The notes: generated by a model not told the origin, from the letters alone. DNA of 64,000 nucleotides from Acutalibacter sp. 1XD8-36 (GCF_009917525.1 NZ_QZDU01000003.1:203547-267546); one strand, 5' to 3'. Numbered from the stretch's first letter, positions 23,638-31,330 are shown. A program made the numbers and translations.

Positions 23638-24692
23638 AAGTAGCAGTAATCGGCTGCGGCACCATCGCGAACACAGCCCATATCCCGTCCTATATGAACA
23701 ATCCCGAGGCAGAGATTGTCTATTTCTGTGACATTATCCCGGAGCGTGCCGCCGGGGCCGTGGCTAAGTATGGCTGCGGCAAGGCGGTTGAGGACTACCA
23801 TGTGGTTTTAAATGACCCGGAGGTACAGGCCGTTTCCGTGTGCACGCCCAACAATGTCCATGCGCAGATAGCCATTGACGCCCTGCGGGCTGGGAAGGAC
23901 GTGCTCTGTGAGAAGCCTGCCGCCCGCACATATGCCGAGGCCCTGGAAATGCAGAAGGTCCAGCATGAGACCGGGCGGGTGCTGAATATCGGCGTTGTGA
24001 ACCGCTTTAACGACAGCGTCAACCGCATAAAGGAGTACATCGACCAGGGGAAGCTGGGCAATGTGCACCATGTCTACGCCAGCTTCAGGGCACACCGCTC
24101 AATCCCGGGCCTTGGCGGGGCATTCACCACCAAGGCCATAGCAGGGGGCGGCGCCCTTATCGACTGGGGCGTGCACTACCTGGATATTGTGATGTACTGC
24201 TGCGGCGACCCCAAGGTAAAGACCGTCACCGGGGAGACCTTCTGCAAGCTGGGCCGCGACATGAAGAACTACGCCTATGTGAACATGTGGGCCGAGCAGA
24301 GCAGCGATAAGGAGAACGGCACATATGACGTGGACGACTCCGTTACCGGCATGATACGCACCGAGGGGCCGGTCATCACCCTCAACGGCGCCTGGGCCCA
24401 AAACATCGGCGAGAGCGAGACCTACATCGACTTCATGGGTGACAAGGGGGGAATCCGGCTCCATTACGGCTCGGACTTCACTGTGTACACCGTGGAAAAC
24501 GGGGCGCCGGTGGAGTTCACCCCCAAGTTTAACATGCGCGACCACTTCCAGAACGAGATTGACGCTTTTATAGGCTGCATAAAGTCCGGGGAGAAGCTGC
24601 CGTCACATATTGACACGGTTATTATCACCGCTGAGATGATGCAGGCGATTTACGACTCTGCCGAGCAGCACCATGAGATTAGCCTGGGCTGA
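23634..24692 (+). CDS. Gfo/Idh/MocA-family NAD(P)-dependent oxidoreductase
   Basis: The Rossmann start reads VAVIGCGTIANTAHIPSYM, and the catalytic motif is DVLCEKPAARTYAEA with the Lys of the EKP triad. A GGALIDWGVHYLDIV segment matches the usual GGG-D-G-H motif. These enzymes act on inositols, sugars or N-acetylated sugars. The TIM-barrel isomerase two genes downstream suggests a shared polyol or sugar pathway. Substrate is unknown. Length is 352 residues. Confidence 0.93.
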   Translation: MKVAVIGCGTIANTAHIPSYMNNPEAEIVYFCDIIPERAAGAVAKYGCGKAVEDYHVVLNDPEVQAVSVCTPNNVHAQIAIDALRAGKDVLCEKPAARTYAEALEMQKVQHETGRVLNIGVVNRFNDSVNRIKEYIDQGKLGNVHHVYASFRAHRSIPGLGGAFTTKAIAGGGALIDWGVHYLDIVMYCCGDPKVKTVTGETFCKLGRDMKNYAYVNMWAEQSSDKENGTYDVDDSVTGMIRTEGPVITLNGAWAQNIGESETYIDFMGDKGGIRLHYGSDFTVYTVENGAPVEFTPKFNMRDHFQNEIDAFIGCIKSGEKLPSHIDTVIITAEMMQAIYDSAEQHHEISLG

Positions 24693-24700
24693 GATTAAAG

Positions 24701-25237
24701 ATGGCAAAGAATGACAATACCCACGCCCTGAAATTCTTCCACAGCCTGTCAGAGCTGGACGGAGGCGCGGCGGAGGAATTTGCCCGGGAGCACCCCCTCT
24801 CGAAGTCCGCGGACTACAAAAAGAAATTCGCCTGGGCCAAGGCACAGTGTGAGTTTCTGGAGGAGCGCTTCTCCCCGGAGGAGATAGGGGAGGTCCGTGC
24901 CCGCTGCCACTGTGAGGCTGGCGCGGCTATGGCGAAGCGTATGCGGGGATATCTGGAGAAGTCGGAGGACTTGTCGGAGTTTGCCCGGATATTTAACGAG
25001 CGGGAGAAATATGTGACCCTGGAGGCGGCAGACGGCGGACTGCTGTTTGTGTACCCCGAGTGCTACTGCGCCTGCGTCAAGCGCACCCCGGAGCCAATCT
25101 CAAGGACCTGGTGCCTGTGCACCCTCGGGCACATCCGGGGGCTGATGTCCCAGGTGCTGGGCCGGGAGCCACAGGTGGAGCTGCTGGAAACTATCAAGTC
25201 CGGCGGCGAGAGATGTATAGTTAAAGTCTATATATAA
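24701..25237 (+). CDS. Conserved hypothetical protein, DUF6144-like
   Basis: This 178-residue soluble protein has a cysteine-rich second half (ECYCACVKRTPEPISRTWCLC) followed by LGHIRGLMSQVLG and VELLETIKSGGERC. That pattern recalls DUF6144 and V4R/thiazoline-hydrolase-like proteins with clustered Cys that may bind metal. The assignment is from memory of the motif. It lies eight bases after the Gfo/Idh gene, so it is probably cotranscribed. Function unknown. Confidence 0.65.
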   Translation: MAKNDNTHALKFFHSLSELDGGAAEEFAREHPLSKSADYKKKFAWAKAQCEFLEERFSPEEIGEVRARCHCEAGAAMAKRMRGYLEKSEDLSEFARIFNEREKYVTLEAADGGLLFVYPECYCACVKRTPEPISRTWCLCTLGHIRGLMSQVLGREPQVELLETIKSGGERCIVKVYI

Positions 25238-25255
25238 TAATTAAGGAGAGTAAAT

Positions 25256-26095
25256 ATGTATAAATTTCCTATAGGCGTACTGCTGGAGAGCTTTAAGCTC
25301 CCCATTATCGAGTCCCTGGACAAGGCCAAGGAGCTGGGCATGGACGGCGTGCAGATACGCGTCACCGACGGCGAGCTGACCCCTGAAAACCTCACCCCCG
25401 AGAAGCGCCGGGAGCTCTTAAAGGCCGTGAAGGACAGGGGGCTGACGGTCTCAGCCCTCTGCGGGGATATCGGGCGGTTTGACGACCCGGAGATAAACCC
25501 CGGCAGGATTGAGCGCTCAAAGCGGATACTGGACCTTGCCATGGATTTGGAGACTGATGTGGTGACTACCCACATAGGTGTTGTGCCTAAGCAGAGCTCA
25601 CACCCCAGGTATGGTATAATGCAGGAGGCCTGCGGGGAGCTGGCCCGGTATGCGGACAGCCTTCGTGCCCACTTCGCCATCGAGACCGGCCCCGAGGAGG
25701 CCGTCACCCTGAAGGCCTTCCTGGACGGCCTGCACTCCACCGGCGTGGCTGTGAACCTGGACCCCGCCAACTTCGTTATGGTGACAGGGGACGACCCGGT
25801 GCAGGCGGTCTACACCCTTAAGGACTACATCGTGCACACCCACGCCAAGGACGGCAAGCGCCTGCGCTATGTTGAGCCGGAGATTGTCTACCGGGTGGCT
25901 GAGGCCGAAATGCTGGGCAGCAGCTCCTTCATCGAGCTGCCCCTGGGCGAGGGCGTGGTGGACTTCCCGGCCTACCTCAAGGCCCTGGAGGACATCGGCT
26001 TCAAAGGCTTCCTCACCATCGAGCGCGAGGTTGGGGACGACCCGGGGAAGGATATCGCCGCGGCGGTCGGGTTCCTGAAGGGGATTATTGGATAA
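25256..26095 (+). CDS. Sugar phosphate isomerase/epimerase (xylose isomerase-like TIM barrel)
   Basis: This 279-residue AP-endonuclease-2-family TIM barrel has metal-ligand segments FAIETGPEEA, VNLDPANFVM, VHTHAKDGKR and GFLTIEREVG. Such enzymes epimerise or isomerise sugars and inositol derivatives and often sit beside Gfo/Idh dehydrogenases, as here. The exact substrate cannot be inferred. A good AAGGAG site precedes the ATG. Confidence 0.9.
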   Translation: MYKFPIGVLLESFKLPIIESLDKAKELGMDGVQIRVTDGELTPENLTPEKRRELLKAVKDRGLTVSALCGDIGRFDDPEINPGRIERSKRILDLAMDLETDVVTTHIGVVPKQSSHPRYGIMQEACGELARYADSLRAHFAIETGPEEAVTLKAFLDGLHSTGVAVNLDPANFVMVTGDDPVQAVYTLKDYIVHTHAKDGKRLRYVEPEIVYRVAEAEMLGSSSFIELPLGEGVVDFPAYLKALEDIGFKGFLTIEREVGDDPGKDIAAAVGFLKGIIG

Positions 26096-26111
26096 GCTAA
26101 AGGAATAAAAA

Positions 26112-26148
26112 AGCGGCCCGACCCTTGACAAGCAGGGGGAGGGCCGCT
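26112..26148 (-). terminator. Minus-strand terminator of the 26-kb peptide mRNA
   Basis: AGCGGCCC (26112-26119) pairs with GGGCCGCT (26141-26148), and on the minus strand the hairpin is followed by six T. It encloses the plus-strand promoter of the opposing RNA. Confidence 0.65.
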
Positions 26149-26153
26149 ATAAT
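26125..26153 (+). promoter_or_regulatory. Promoter of the 26-kb antisense RNA
   Basis: TTGACA (26125-26130), 17 bases, TATAAT (26148-26153): a perfect consensus. Confidence 0.85.
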
Positions 26154-26159
26154 ATCAAT

Positions 26160-26275
26160 AGAGGGTGCCGCCGGCGGCTTCTGTGAAGCCCAGCGGTTTG
26201 GCTCCGATAGTTTATTGTTTTCTTATATTAAAGCAAGAAAACCGTCACTTGGCAGAGTGGCGGTTTTGCTTTTCG
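26160..26275 (+). ncRNA. Candidate antitoxin RNA, 26-kb locus
   Basis: About 115 nt long, it starts after a perfect promoter and ends at the hairpin AAAACCGTCAC (26238-26248) / GTGGCGGTTTT (26257-26267) with a GCTTTT tail. It overlaps the last codon and stop of the opposing peptide gene. Its 5' block GGGTGCCGCC resembles the GGGTGCTGCC in the 5' leader of the peptide mRNA, the same arrangement as in the tandem array. Confidence 0.75.
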
Positions 26276-26358
26276 GACTCTTTCTTCTGTGCCGCAGTCT
26301 GATACAGCTCAATCTTTACTGTAAAACCGAACACTGCAAAAGAAATCGTAATAGGCAT
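26245..26358 (-). CDS. 37-residue peptide, candidate type I toxin
   Basis: The peptide starts MPITISFAVFGFTVKIELYQ, a hydrophobic-to-amphipathic segment, and ends in a charged Lys/Glu/Gln-rich tail. AGGGGGTGAT lies before the ATG. The leader is about 130 nt long and contains hairpins, and the 3' end lies inside the opposing RNA's terminator. The architecture is that of a type I toxin gene; the peptide itself is unfamiliar and less hydrophobic than most. Confidence 0.65.
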   Translation of the reverse strand: MPITISFAVFGFTVKIELYQTAAQKKESEKQNRHSAK

Positions 26359-26495
26359 TTAGCTATCACCCCCTTTCTTGGCAAAAGCAGGGAAAGTGAA
26401 GCACCTCCTTTCGGAAGCGAAGCCGAAACCGCCTGCCGGTTGGCAGCACCCATCCCCTGGATGAAGCGGTATGTAGGGCAGAGGGGATTGTTGAC

Positions 26496-26524
26496 ATTAT
26501 ACTACCTGTACCGGGGTTTGTCAA
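26496..26524 (-). promoter_or_regulatory. Promoter of the 26-kb peptide gene
   Basis: On the minus strand TTGACA (26519-26524), 17 bases, TATAAT (26496-26501). Confidence 0.85.
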
Positions 26525-26553
26525 CACAATTCGGCGCGGTGCACACACGCAAG

Positions 26554-26585
26554 AAGCCGCCATTTTTTGTGCGGCGGCTTTTTTA
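26554..26585 (+). terminator. Isolated plus-strand terminator
   Basis: AAGCCGCC (26554-26561) pairs with GGCGGCTT (26573-26580), followed by TTTTT. No plus-strand gene ends here; it may be the remnant 3' end of another small RNA or a read-through block before yitT. The remaining bases to 26717 show no gene. Confidence 0.6.
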
Positions 26586-26730
26586 TACGCCGCCAAATAC
26601 TTCCCGCTCCATCCTTGGGCGGGTGCCCTTTTTTGCGCAGAATCCCCCAAATTTCAAAAAATAAACCTTGTAATATCCCGGCGGATTTGGTAAAATCTAT
26701 GAGTAATATAAATTTTTGGAGGGATTAGAG

Positions 26731-27630
26731 ATGGACGGCGAGTCACCAAAGCAAGGGGCTGGGCCCAAGCTCCCCACAAGAGAAAACCTAAAGCAGTTCC
26801 TGATAGTCAACGGGGGAATATTCCTATTGTCCCTGGGGGTATACTTCTTCAAGTTCCCCAACAACTTCACCACCGGCGGGGTCAGCGGCCTTTCTATTAT
26901 ATTGGGGCGGCTGATACCAACCCCCTGGCTCTCCCCGGCGACTATGATGTGGATAATAAACATGGCCCTTTTGGTGGTGGGCTTCATATTCCTGGGCCGG
27001 GGCTTCGGCTTCTGGACGGCCTACAGCAGCCTGATGTTCTCCGCGGAGACCTGGCTGATGGAGAAGTTTTTCCCCATGGAGACCCCCTTTACCGACCAGC
27101 CCCTTCTGGAGCTCTGCTTTGCAATAATGCTTCCGGCGGTGGGCTCGGCGCTGCTTTTCAACAATAACGCCTCCAGCGGTGGCACGGATATAGTGGCGAT
27201 GATACTTAAAAAGTACACAAGCCTTGACGATATCGGCAAGGCCCTCTTTGTAAGCGACGGACTTATCGCCGTCTCTGCCTGCTGGATTTTCGGCATGAAG
27301 ACCGGGCTTTTCTCCCTGCTGGGCCTGTTTATGAAGGCCTTCGTGGTGGACTCGGTGATTGAGAGCATTAACCTGTGCAAGTTCTTCGCCATTGTCACCT
27401 CTAAGCCCAAGGAGATATGCGACTATATTATAGAGGACCTGAACCGCAGCTCCACGGTGATAGACGCCATGGGGGCCTACTCCCACGAGGGCCGCAAGGT
27501 GGTGCTTATCGCCTGCCGCCGGGGGGAGGCCGTGCACCTTCGCCAGCGCTGCAAGCAGGTGGACCCCCAGTGCTTCATGTTCATCACAAACACAAGCGAG
27601 ATAATCGGCAAGGGCTTCCGCTCAGTATAA
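26731..27630 (+). CDS. YitT-family membrane protein (DUF161/DUF2179)
   Basis: This predicted integral membrane protein has about six hydrophobic segments in its first 210 residues, including LSLGVYFFKFPNNFTTGGVSG and NNNASSGGTDIVAMIL. A cytoplasmic DUF2179 domain at the C-terminus reads RKVVLIACRRGEAVHLR to VDPQCFMFIT. The family is widespread in Firmicutes, with no agreed function. The ATG at 26731 has GGAGG eight bases upstream; an upstream TTG overlaps the ribosome site. Confidence 0.92.
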   Translation: MDGESPKQGAGPKLPTRENLKQFLIVNGGIFLLSLGVYFFKFPNNFTTGGVSGLSIILGRLIPTPWLSPATMMWIINMALLVVGFIFLGRGFGFWTAYSSLMFSAETWLMEKFFPMETPFTDQPLLELCFAIMLPAVGSALLFNNNASSGGTDIVAMILKKYTSLDDIGKALFVSDGLIAVSACWIFGMKTGLFSLLGLFMKAFVVDSVIESINLCKFFAIVTSKPKEICDYIIEDLNRSSTVIDAMGAYSHEGRKVVLIACRRGEAVHLRQRCKQVDPQCFMFITNTSEIIGKGFRSV

Positions 27631-27642
27631 AAGGAGACAAAT

Positions 27643-28227
27643 ATGGACAGTATAAACCCTTCGGAATATAAAGATGAATTTATTAAAATATATAACGCCC
27701 AAATAAAGCGGGAGGGCGCCGAGAAGCTTTTAAAGTGGCTCTCGGGCACGGACTTTTTCACCGCCCCGGCGAGCACCCGCTTCCACCTGGCCTGTGAGGG
27801 CGGGCTTGTGTGCCACAGCGTGAACGTGTACAGGGCCCTGCGGGAGCGCTACTTTGAGGAGGGGGACAGCGAGGAGAGCTTTGCCCTGTGCGGCCTGCTC
27901 CACGACATCTGCAAGGCCCAGTTCTACAAGGTGTCCTACCGCAACGCAAAAAACCCCCGGACCGGGGAGTGGGAGCAGGTGCCCTACTACTCCGTGGAGG
28001 ACGCCTTCCCCTATGGCCACGGGGAGAAATCCGTCTATCTGATTGAGCGCTTTCTAAGGCTGAAGCCCGCCGAGGCCGTGGCGGTGCGCTGGCATATGGG
28101 CGGCTTCGACGACTCCGCAAGGGGCGGGAGCTTCGCTGTGAGCGGGGCCTATGAGAAGTACCCCCTGGCGGTAAAGCTGCACCTTGCGGACATGGAGGCT
28201 ACATACCTTCGGGAGAACCGGGGCTGA
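27643..28227 (+). CDS. HD-domain phosphohydrolase
   Basis: The protein has 194 residues with metal-binding HD motifs: CHSVNVYRALRERY, then CGLLHDICKAQFYKV (the HD pair) and a later YGHGEKSVYLIERF. It is related to short HD proteins often called hydrolases of nucleotides or RNA ends; substrate unknown. It follows yitT by 12 bases and is probably cotranscribed. Confidence 0.85.
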   Translation: MDSINPSEYKDEFIKIYNAQIKREGAEKLLKWLSGTDFFTAPASTRFHLACEGGLVCHSVNVYRALRERYFEEGDSEESFALCGLLHDICKAQFYKVSYRNAKNPRTGEWEQVPYYSVEDAFPYGHGEKSVYLIERFLRLKPAEAVAVRWHMGGFDDSARGGSFAVSGAYEKYPLAVKLHLADMEATYLRENRG

Positions 28228-28293
28228 TGGCCCATTTATATCACCTGATATATATTATTTAAGATATATTATTTAACGGAAGGGGGCAGGGCC

Positions 28294-29301
28294 ATGGACG
28301 CTATCGGGGCCTATGACCTGACAAAAGTATACGGCCCGGGAGGGGGCAGGCCCGCCCTCCACGGTGTAAACCTGCTGGTGCCCGAGGGCCGCTCCATGGC
28401 CTGCGTGGGGCCGGAGTCCTCGGGGAAGACCACGCTTATCCGGCTCCTCTCCGGGCTCCTGCGGCCCAGCTCCGGGGAGTGCAGCGTGCTGGGGCTGTCC
28501 CCGGGCTATGAGGCCGCAAGGCTCCACAGCATGGTGGGCACGGTGCTGTACTCCTCAAAACTCTACGCCGATTTGAGCCTGTGGGACAACCTGCTGTTCT
28601 TTGCGGGCATACAGAAGCTGACAAAATCCGACGCTATAGAGCGGGCCTCCTTCCTGCTGCGCAGGCTGAACCTGTGGGAGGAGCGGGAGCACAGCCCCCG
28701 GCAGCTTTCCACCGGGATGTTCAAGCGGGCAAGCCTGGCCCGGGCCCTTATCCACCGCCCCAGGGTGCTGCTGCTGGACAGCCAGGGGGCCGGGATGGAC
28801 TTGGAGACGGCGGGGCTTGTGAGGGAGCTTTTGGAGTATGCCGGGAGCCAGGAGGGGGTCACCCTGCTCATGTGCACACAGGATATGGGCTTCGTCCAGG
28901 ACTTCTGCCAGAGCTTCGGGCTGCTCCACGAGGGCACGCTTATGGCAAGGGGGGACCTGGAGTCCCTGAGGCTGGCAGGCGGCGCAAAGCTTAGGGCCTC
29001 TTTAAGGCTGAAGGACGGTGACGAGGCCCCCGAGGGCTTCCGGCGGCAGCAGGACGGGCTGTGGCAGAAGTCACTGGAATCCGAGGAGGAGATGCCCAGG
29101 CTTATAATGCAGGTGGTCTCGGGAGGCGGCAGCTTATATGAGGCGCGGGTCATCAGGCCCACCCTATGGGAGATATACCAGGCCCACCTTGACAGCGGGC
29201 GCAGAAGGGAGGCGGAGATACATGGGGAGACAAGAGACGAAGCACAGCTCCTCCCGGCAGAGGAGCCAGGCACAGAGAGTGCCGTCCCAGAGGGAAGCTG
29301 A
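28294..29301 (+). CDS. ABC transporter ATP-binding protein with atypical Walker B
   Basis: This is a predicted ATPase of an ABC-2 exporter, working with the permease downstream. Walker A is GPESSGKTT and the signature LSTGMFKRASLARAL (LSTGM rather than LSGGQ). Walker B reads VLLLDSQGAGMD: Asp162 is present but the catalytic Glu is Ser163. The H-loop position is Cys/Thr (MCTQD) rather than His. Both changes are expected to lower ATP hydrolysis. The C-terminal 100 residues form an extra domain. The 3' end overlaps the permease start. Confidence 0.9.
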   Translation: MDAIGAYDLTKVYGPGGGRPALHGVNLLVPEGRSMACVGPESSGKTTLIRLLSGLLRPSSGECSVLGLSPGYEAARLHSMVGTVLYSSKLYADLSLWDNLLFFAGIQKLTKSDAIERASFLLRRLNLWEEREHSPRQLSTGMFKRASLARALIHRPRVLLLDSQGAGMDLETAGLVRELLEYAGSQEGVTLLMCTQDMGFVQDFCQSFGLLHEGTLMARGDLESLRLAGGAKLRASLRLKDGDEAPEGFRRQQDGLWQKSLESEEEMPRLIMQVVSGGGSLYEARVIRPTLWEIYQAHLDSGRRREAEIHGETRDEAQLLPAEEPGTESAVPEGS

Positions 29302-30136
29302 GCCGGGGCAGGGCACAAAGCTTCTGAGCTCCGCGGAGCTGCAGCTGGTGAAGAAGGACATGAAGTCCATCTGGACCAGGAGCAGCCGCCGGGCGCTCTT
29401 GGTGCTGCTGCCGGTAATGCTGGTGGTAGTGATACCGGCGGTGTATTTTGTACTGATACTGCTAATGCCAGAGGCTCCCGGGGCAAGGCCCCCTGAGGCT
29501 CTTACGGCGCTGCTGCCGGAGTATGTGTCTGGGCTGGGGTACAAGCAGGGGTGGCTGGTGATTTTCACGGATTTGCTCTGCCCTATGCTTTTCCTCTGCG
29601 TGCCCATACTCACCGGCGCGGCCTCAGCCAGCTACGCCTTTGTAATGGAGCGGGAGAGCGGCACCCTGGAGACGCTGCTGCTTACCTCCATGGGCCCGAA
29701 GTCTGTGTTCAACGCCAAAACTACCAGCTGCACGGTGCTGTCGGTGCTGATTTCAGGGGCGGGCTTCCTGGCCTTCGCCCTCACGGTCACCGTAGCGGAC
29801 GTGTTCGCAGAGGTGCGCCTGTTCTTCACCCTGGACTGGCTCATCCTGCTGGTGCTGGAAATGCCCACCCTGTCCCTTTTCTCAGTGGTCTTCGTGGCGC
29901 TCACCGTCACAAGGGTACACAGCACCGTGGAGTCCCTCCAGACCATGGGCTACCTGATACTGCCTGTGGCGGCAATCTACCTTATGCAGCTTACCGGAAT
30001 CTTCCGGCTGAACATCATAGCCCTCATCCTAATCTCAGCAGCTTTAGCGGTGCTGGACGTGGTATTCTTCAACGCGGCCTCCAGAGGGTTTACCCCCGAA
30101 AAGCTCCTGGAGCGGGACGGAGTGGGGGAGGAATAG
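29222..30136 (+). CDS. ABC-2 type permease
   Basis: This is the membrane partner of the preceding ATPase. After a hydrophilic N-terminal 55 residues there are six hydrophobic segments. The ABC-2 motif YAFVMERESGTLETLLLTSMGPKSVFNAK lies between the second and third (shown here as the MERESGTLETLLLT core). I use ATG 29222 because GGGAGGCGGAG precedes it, which makes an 80-base overlap with the ATPase gene. ATG 29360 is a shorter alternative. Cargo is unknown. Confidence 0.87.
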   Translation: MGRQETKHSSSRQRSQAQRVPSQREAEPGQGTKLLSSAELQLVKKDMKSIWTRSSRRALLVLLPVMLVVVIPAVYFVLILLMPEAPGARPPEALTALLPEYVSGLGYKQGWLVIFTDLLCPMLFLCVPILTGAASASYAFVMERESGTLETLLLTSMGPKSVFNAKTTSCTVLSVLISGAGFLAFALTVTVADVFAEVRLFFTLDWLILLVLEMPTLSLFSVVFVALTVTRVHSTVESLQTMGYLILPVAAIYLMQLTGIFRLNIIALILISAALAVLDVVFFNAASRGFTPEKLLERDGVGEE

Positions 30137-30147
30137 ATTTTTGGGGG

Positions 30148-30176
30148 TTGCAATTTCGTGGAGGCTGTGTTATAAT
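30148..30176 (+). promoter_or_regulatory. Promoter of the Fst-like antitoxin RNA
   Basis: TTGCAA (30148-30153), 17 bases, TATAAT (30171-30176), directly after the permease stop. Confidence 0.85.
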
Positions 30177-30182
30177 ATACCT

Positions 30183-30250
30183 GAAAACGTAACGTCCATA
30201 GCGCTTTCACCAAAGTCGAACCCCCGGAGATACGGCTCCGGGGGTTCATT
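30183..30250 (+). ncRNA. Antitoxin RNA of an Fst/par-like locus, about 68 nt
   Basis: The RNA starts after a consensus promoter and ends at the shared hairpin 30219-30246. Near its 5' end it carries ACGTCCATAGCGCTTTCACC (30192-30211). A copy of this with one extra G sits over the ribosome site and start codon of the opposing gene at 30372-30392, so the RNA can pair in trans with that start region. Size and plan match RNA II of the pAD1 par locus. Confidence 0.85.
30219..30246. terminator. Bidirectional terminator shared by the two RNAs
   Basis: Eleven-base arms AACCCCCGGAG (30219-30229) and CTCCGGGGGTT (30236-30246) pair perfectly. T-runs are poor on both sides (TTCATTCT on plus). Confidence 0.8.
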
Positions 30251-30262
30251 CTATGGAGGGCC

Positions 30263-30379
30263 TTACTTGCCCTTTTTGCCCTGCCGCAGACGGCGGAACA
30301 GGCTAGGAAGGATGGAGCCTATGTAGTTGGCAGCCAGCCCACCGAGGACGGAGACAAAAAAGTCCCATAATACGTCCAT
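30263..30379 (-). CDS. 38-residue membrane peptide, Fst/Ldr-like type I toxin
   Basis: The peptide begins MDVLWDFFVSVLGGLAANYI, has one hydrophobic span and ends in a basic tail RRLRQGKKGK. GGAGGTG lies nine bases before the ATG. With the promoter below, the mRNA would be about 209 nt, close to pAD1 RNA I. The ribosome site and start codon lie in the direct-repeat copy that the opposing RNA can bind. The toxin role is inferred from architecture and peptide form, not from close sequence identity to Fst. Confidence 0.82.
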   Translation of the reverse strand: MDVLWDFFVSVLGGLAANYIGSILPSLFRRLRQGKKGK

Positions 30380-30430
30380 AGCGCTTGTCACCTCCTTCTT
30401 GTTGCTCTGAAGGTTCGGGCAAGTGTATAT

Positions 30431-30459
30431 ATTATACCAACCATGTTGAATCCTGTCAA
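30431..30459 (-). promoter_or_regulatory. Promoter of the Fst-like peptide gene
   Basis: On the minus strand TTGACA (30454-30459), 17 bases, TATAAT (30431-30436): a perfect consensus. Confidence 0.87.
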
Positions 30460-30483
30460 TAAATACAGGGCATAATTGTATGC

Positions 30484-30512
30484 TTGACAGCCGGGGGAAA
30501 ATCTGATACAGT
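30484..30512 (+). promoter_or_regulatory. Promoter of the TSCPD gene
   Basis: TTGACA (30484-30489), 17 bases, TACAGT (30507-30512); AAGGAGG follows before the ATG. Confidence 0.7.
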
Positions 30513-30542
30513 ATATATGTAAATAATTAAGGAGGTACCGCT

Positions 30543-30794
30543 ATGGAATTTCACTATAACCCCACTGGGGTGTGCAGCAAGGGCATAGACATTGAGCTGG
30601 ACGGGGATATCATCAAGTCCGTCAAGTTTACCGGCGGGTGCAACGGCAATACCCAGGGTGTTGCGGCACTGGCAAAGGGGATGACCGTGCAGGAGTATAT
30701 CAGCCGCTGCAAGGATATTAAGTGCGGCCTGAAGAAGACCTCGTGCCCGGCCCAGCTTGCGCTGGCGCTGGAGGAGGCTGTGCTGGCAAAATAA
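30543..30794 (+). CDS. TSCPD-domain protein
   Basis: This 83-residue single-domain protein has the Cys pattern of the TSCPD domain: TGVCSKGIDIELDGD, GGCNGNTQGVAAL, and IKCGLKKTSCPAQLA. The domain also occurs at the C-terminus of some ribonucleotide reductases, where it binds zinc. The stand-alone form is common in clostridia; its role is unknown. It has its own promoter and terminator. Confidence 0.92.
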   Translation: MEFHYNPTGVCSKGIDIELDGDIIKSVKFTGGCNGNTQGVAALAKGMTVQEYISRCKDIKCGLKKTSCPAQLALALEEAVLAK

Positions 30795-30811
30795 GAACCC
30801 CCCTATAAAGT

Positions 30812-30850
30812 GAGAGGACGCCGTCCCAAAGGACGACGCCCTCTCTGTTT
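30812..30850 (+). terminator. Terminator of the TSCPD gene
   Basis: Arms 30812-30826 and 30831-30845 pair with two mismatches around a CAAA loop, followed by TGTTTTT. Confidence 0.85.
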
Positions 30851-30894
30851 TTGACCCGGGCAGGGCCCGAGGTCAGGTTTGGGCAGAGCCCAGG

Positions 30895-31047
30895 TTAGCA
30901 GCAACCATTGTTGCAGCCGCCGCAGCCACAGTCACCGCCGTTGCAGCCACCGCAACCGCCGGACATGAAGTTGCTGCCGCAACCGCCGCCACAGCAGCAG
31001 AGCAGGAGAAGGATTATGATAATCCAAGAGCAACTGTTGTTACACAT
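30895..31047 (-). CDS. 50-residue Cys/Gly-rich peptide (chorion-like high-cysteine type)
   Basis: The frame starts MCNNSCSWIIIILLLLCCC, with AGGAGG nine bases upstream. It has a short hydrophobic segment and then Gly/Cys repeats (GGCGGCNGGDCGCGGC), for 13 cysteines in all. Similar short proteins in clostridia carry the label chorion class high-cysteine protein. A metal-binding, spore-surface or membrane role has not been shown. No clear sigma-A promoter is seen upstream; a spore-specific promoter cannot be excluded. Confidence 0.7.
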   Translation of the reverse strand: MCNNSCSWIIIILLLLCCCGGGCGSNFMSGGCGGCNGGDCGCGGCNNGCC

Positions 31048-31246
31048 TTGTGCACGCCTCCTTTCGGACCCGGGCGCCGCCCGGTGTTTCAGACTCGGGT
31101 CTCGCCCGACGTCTTACACCACTATACTATTCCCGGGGGCAGAAAGGGTGACAGGGAGGAGAAGGTTTTTTTGAAAAAAGAGTATAGCGGAGCAAATAGG
31201 AGAATAGACGAGCTATAGGGAGCCTGACATATATTACACAGGCTAG

Positions 31247-31311
31247 TTTGACTTTAACTGACCTTGACATTGGGCGGGATAAGATGTAAACTAAGGTCAA
31301 AGAAAGTCAAA
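31247..31311 (+). promoter_or_regulatory. ctsR promoter with two CtsR operators
   Basis: TTGACA (31264-31269), 17 bases, TAAACT (31287-31292). Downstream of the -10 lies GGTCAAA-GAA-AGTCAAA (31295-31311), an exact CtsR heptad direct repeat. Just before the -35 an inverted second site TTTGACT-TTA-ACTGACC (31247-31263) has two deviations. Repressor at these sites would block the operon at normal temperature and release it on heat or protein stress. Confidence 0.92.
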
Positions 31312-31330
31312 GGCAAACGGAGGCAATGGG

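Noticed and set aside
26125..26664. 179-residue plus-strand reading frame across the 26-kb locus
   Set aside because: It spans the antisense RNA promoter and terminator, the peptide gene on the other strand and another terminator, so it cannot be one message.
30908..31174. 88-residue plus-strand Pro/Gln-rich frame
   Set aside because: It is the shadow of the Cys/Gly-rich peptide gene on the minus strand, which has a proper ribosome site.
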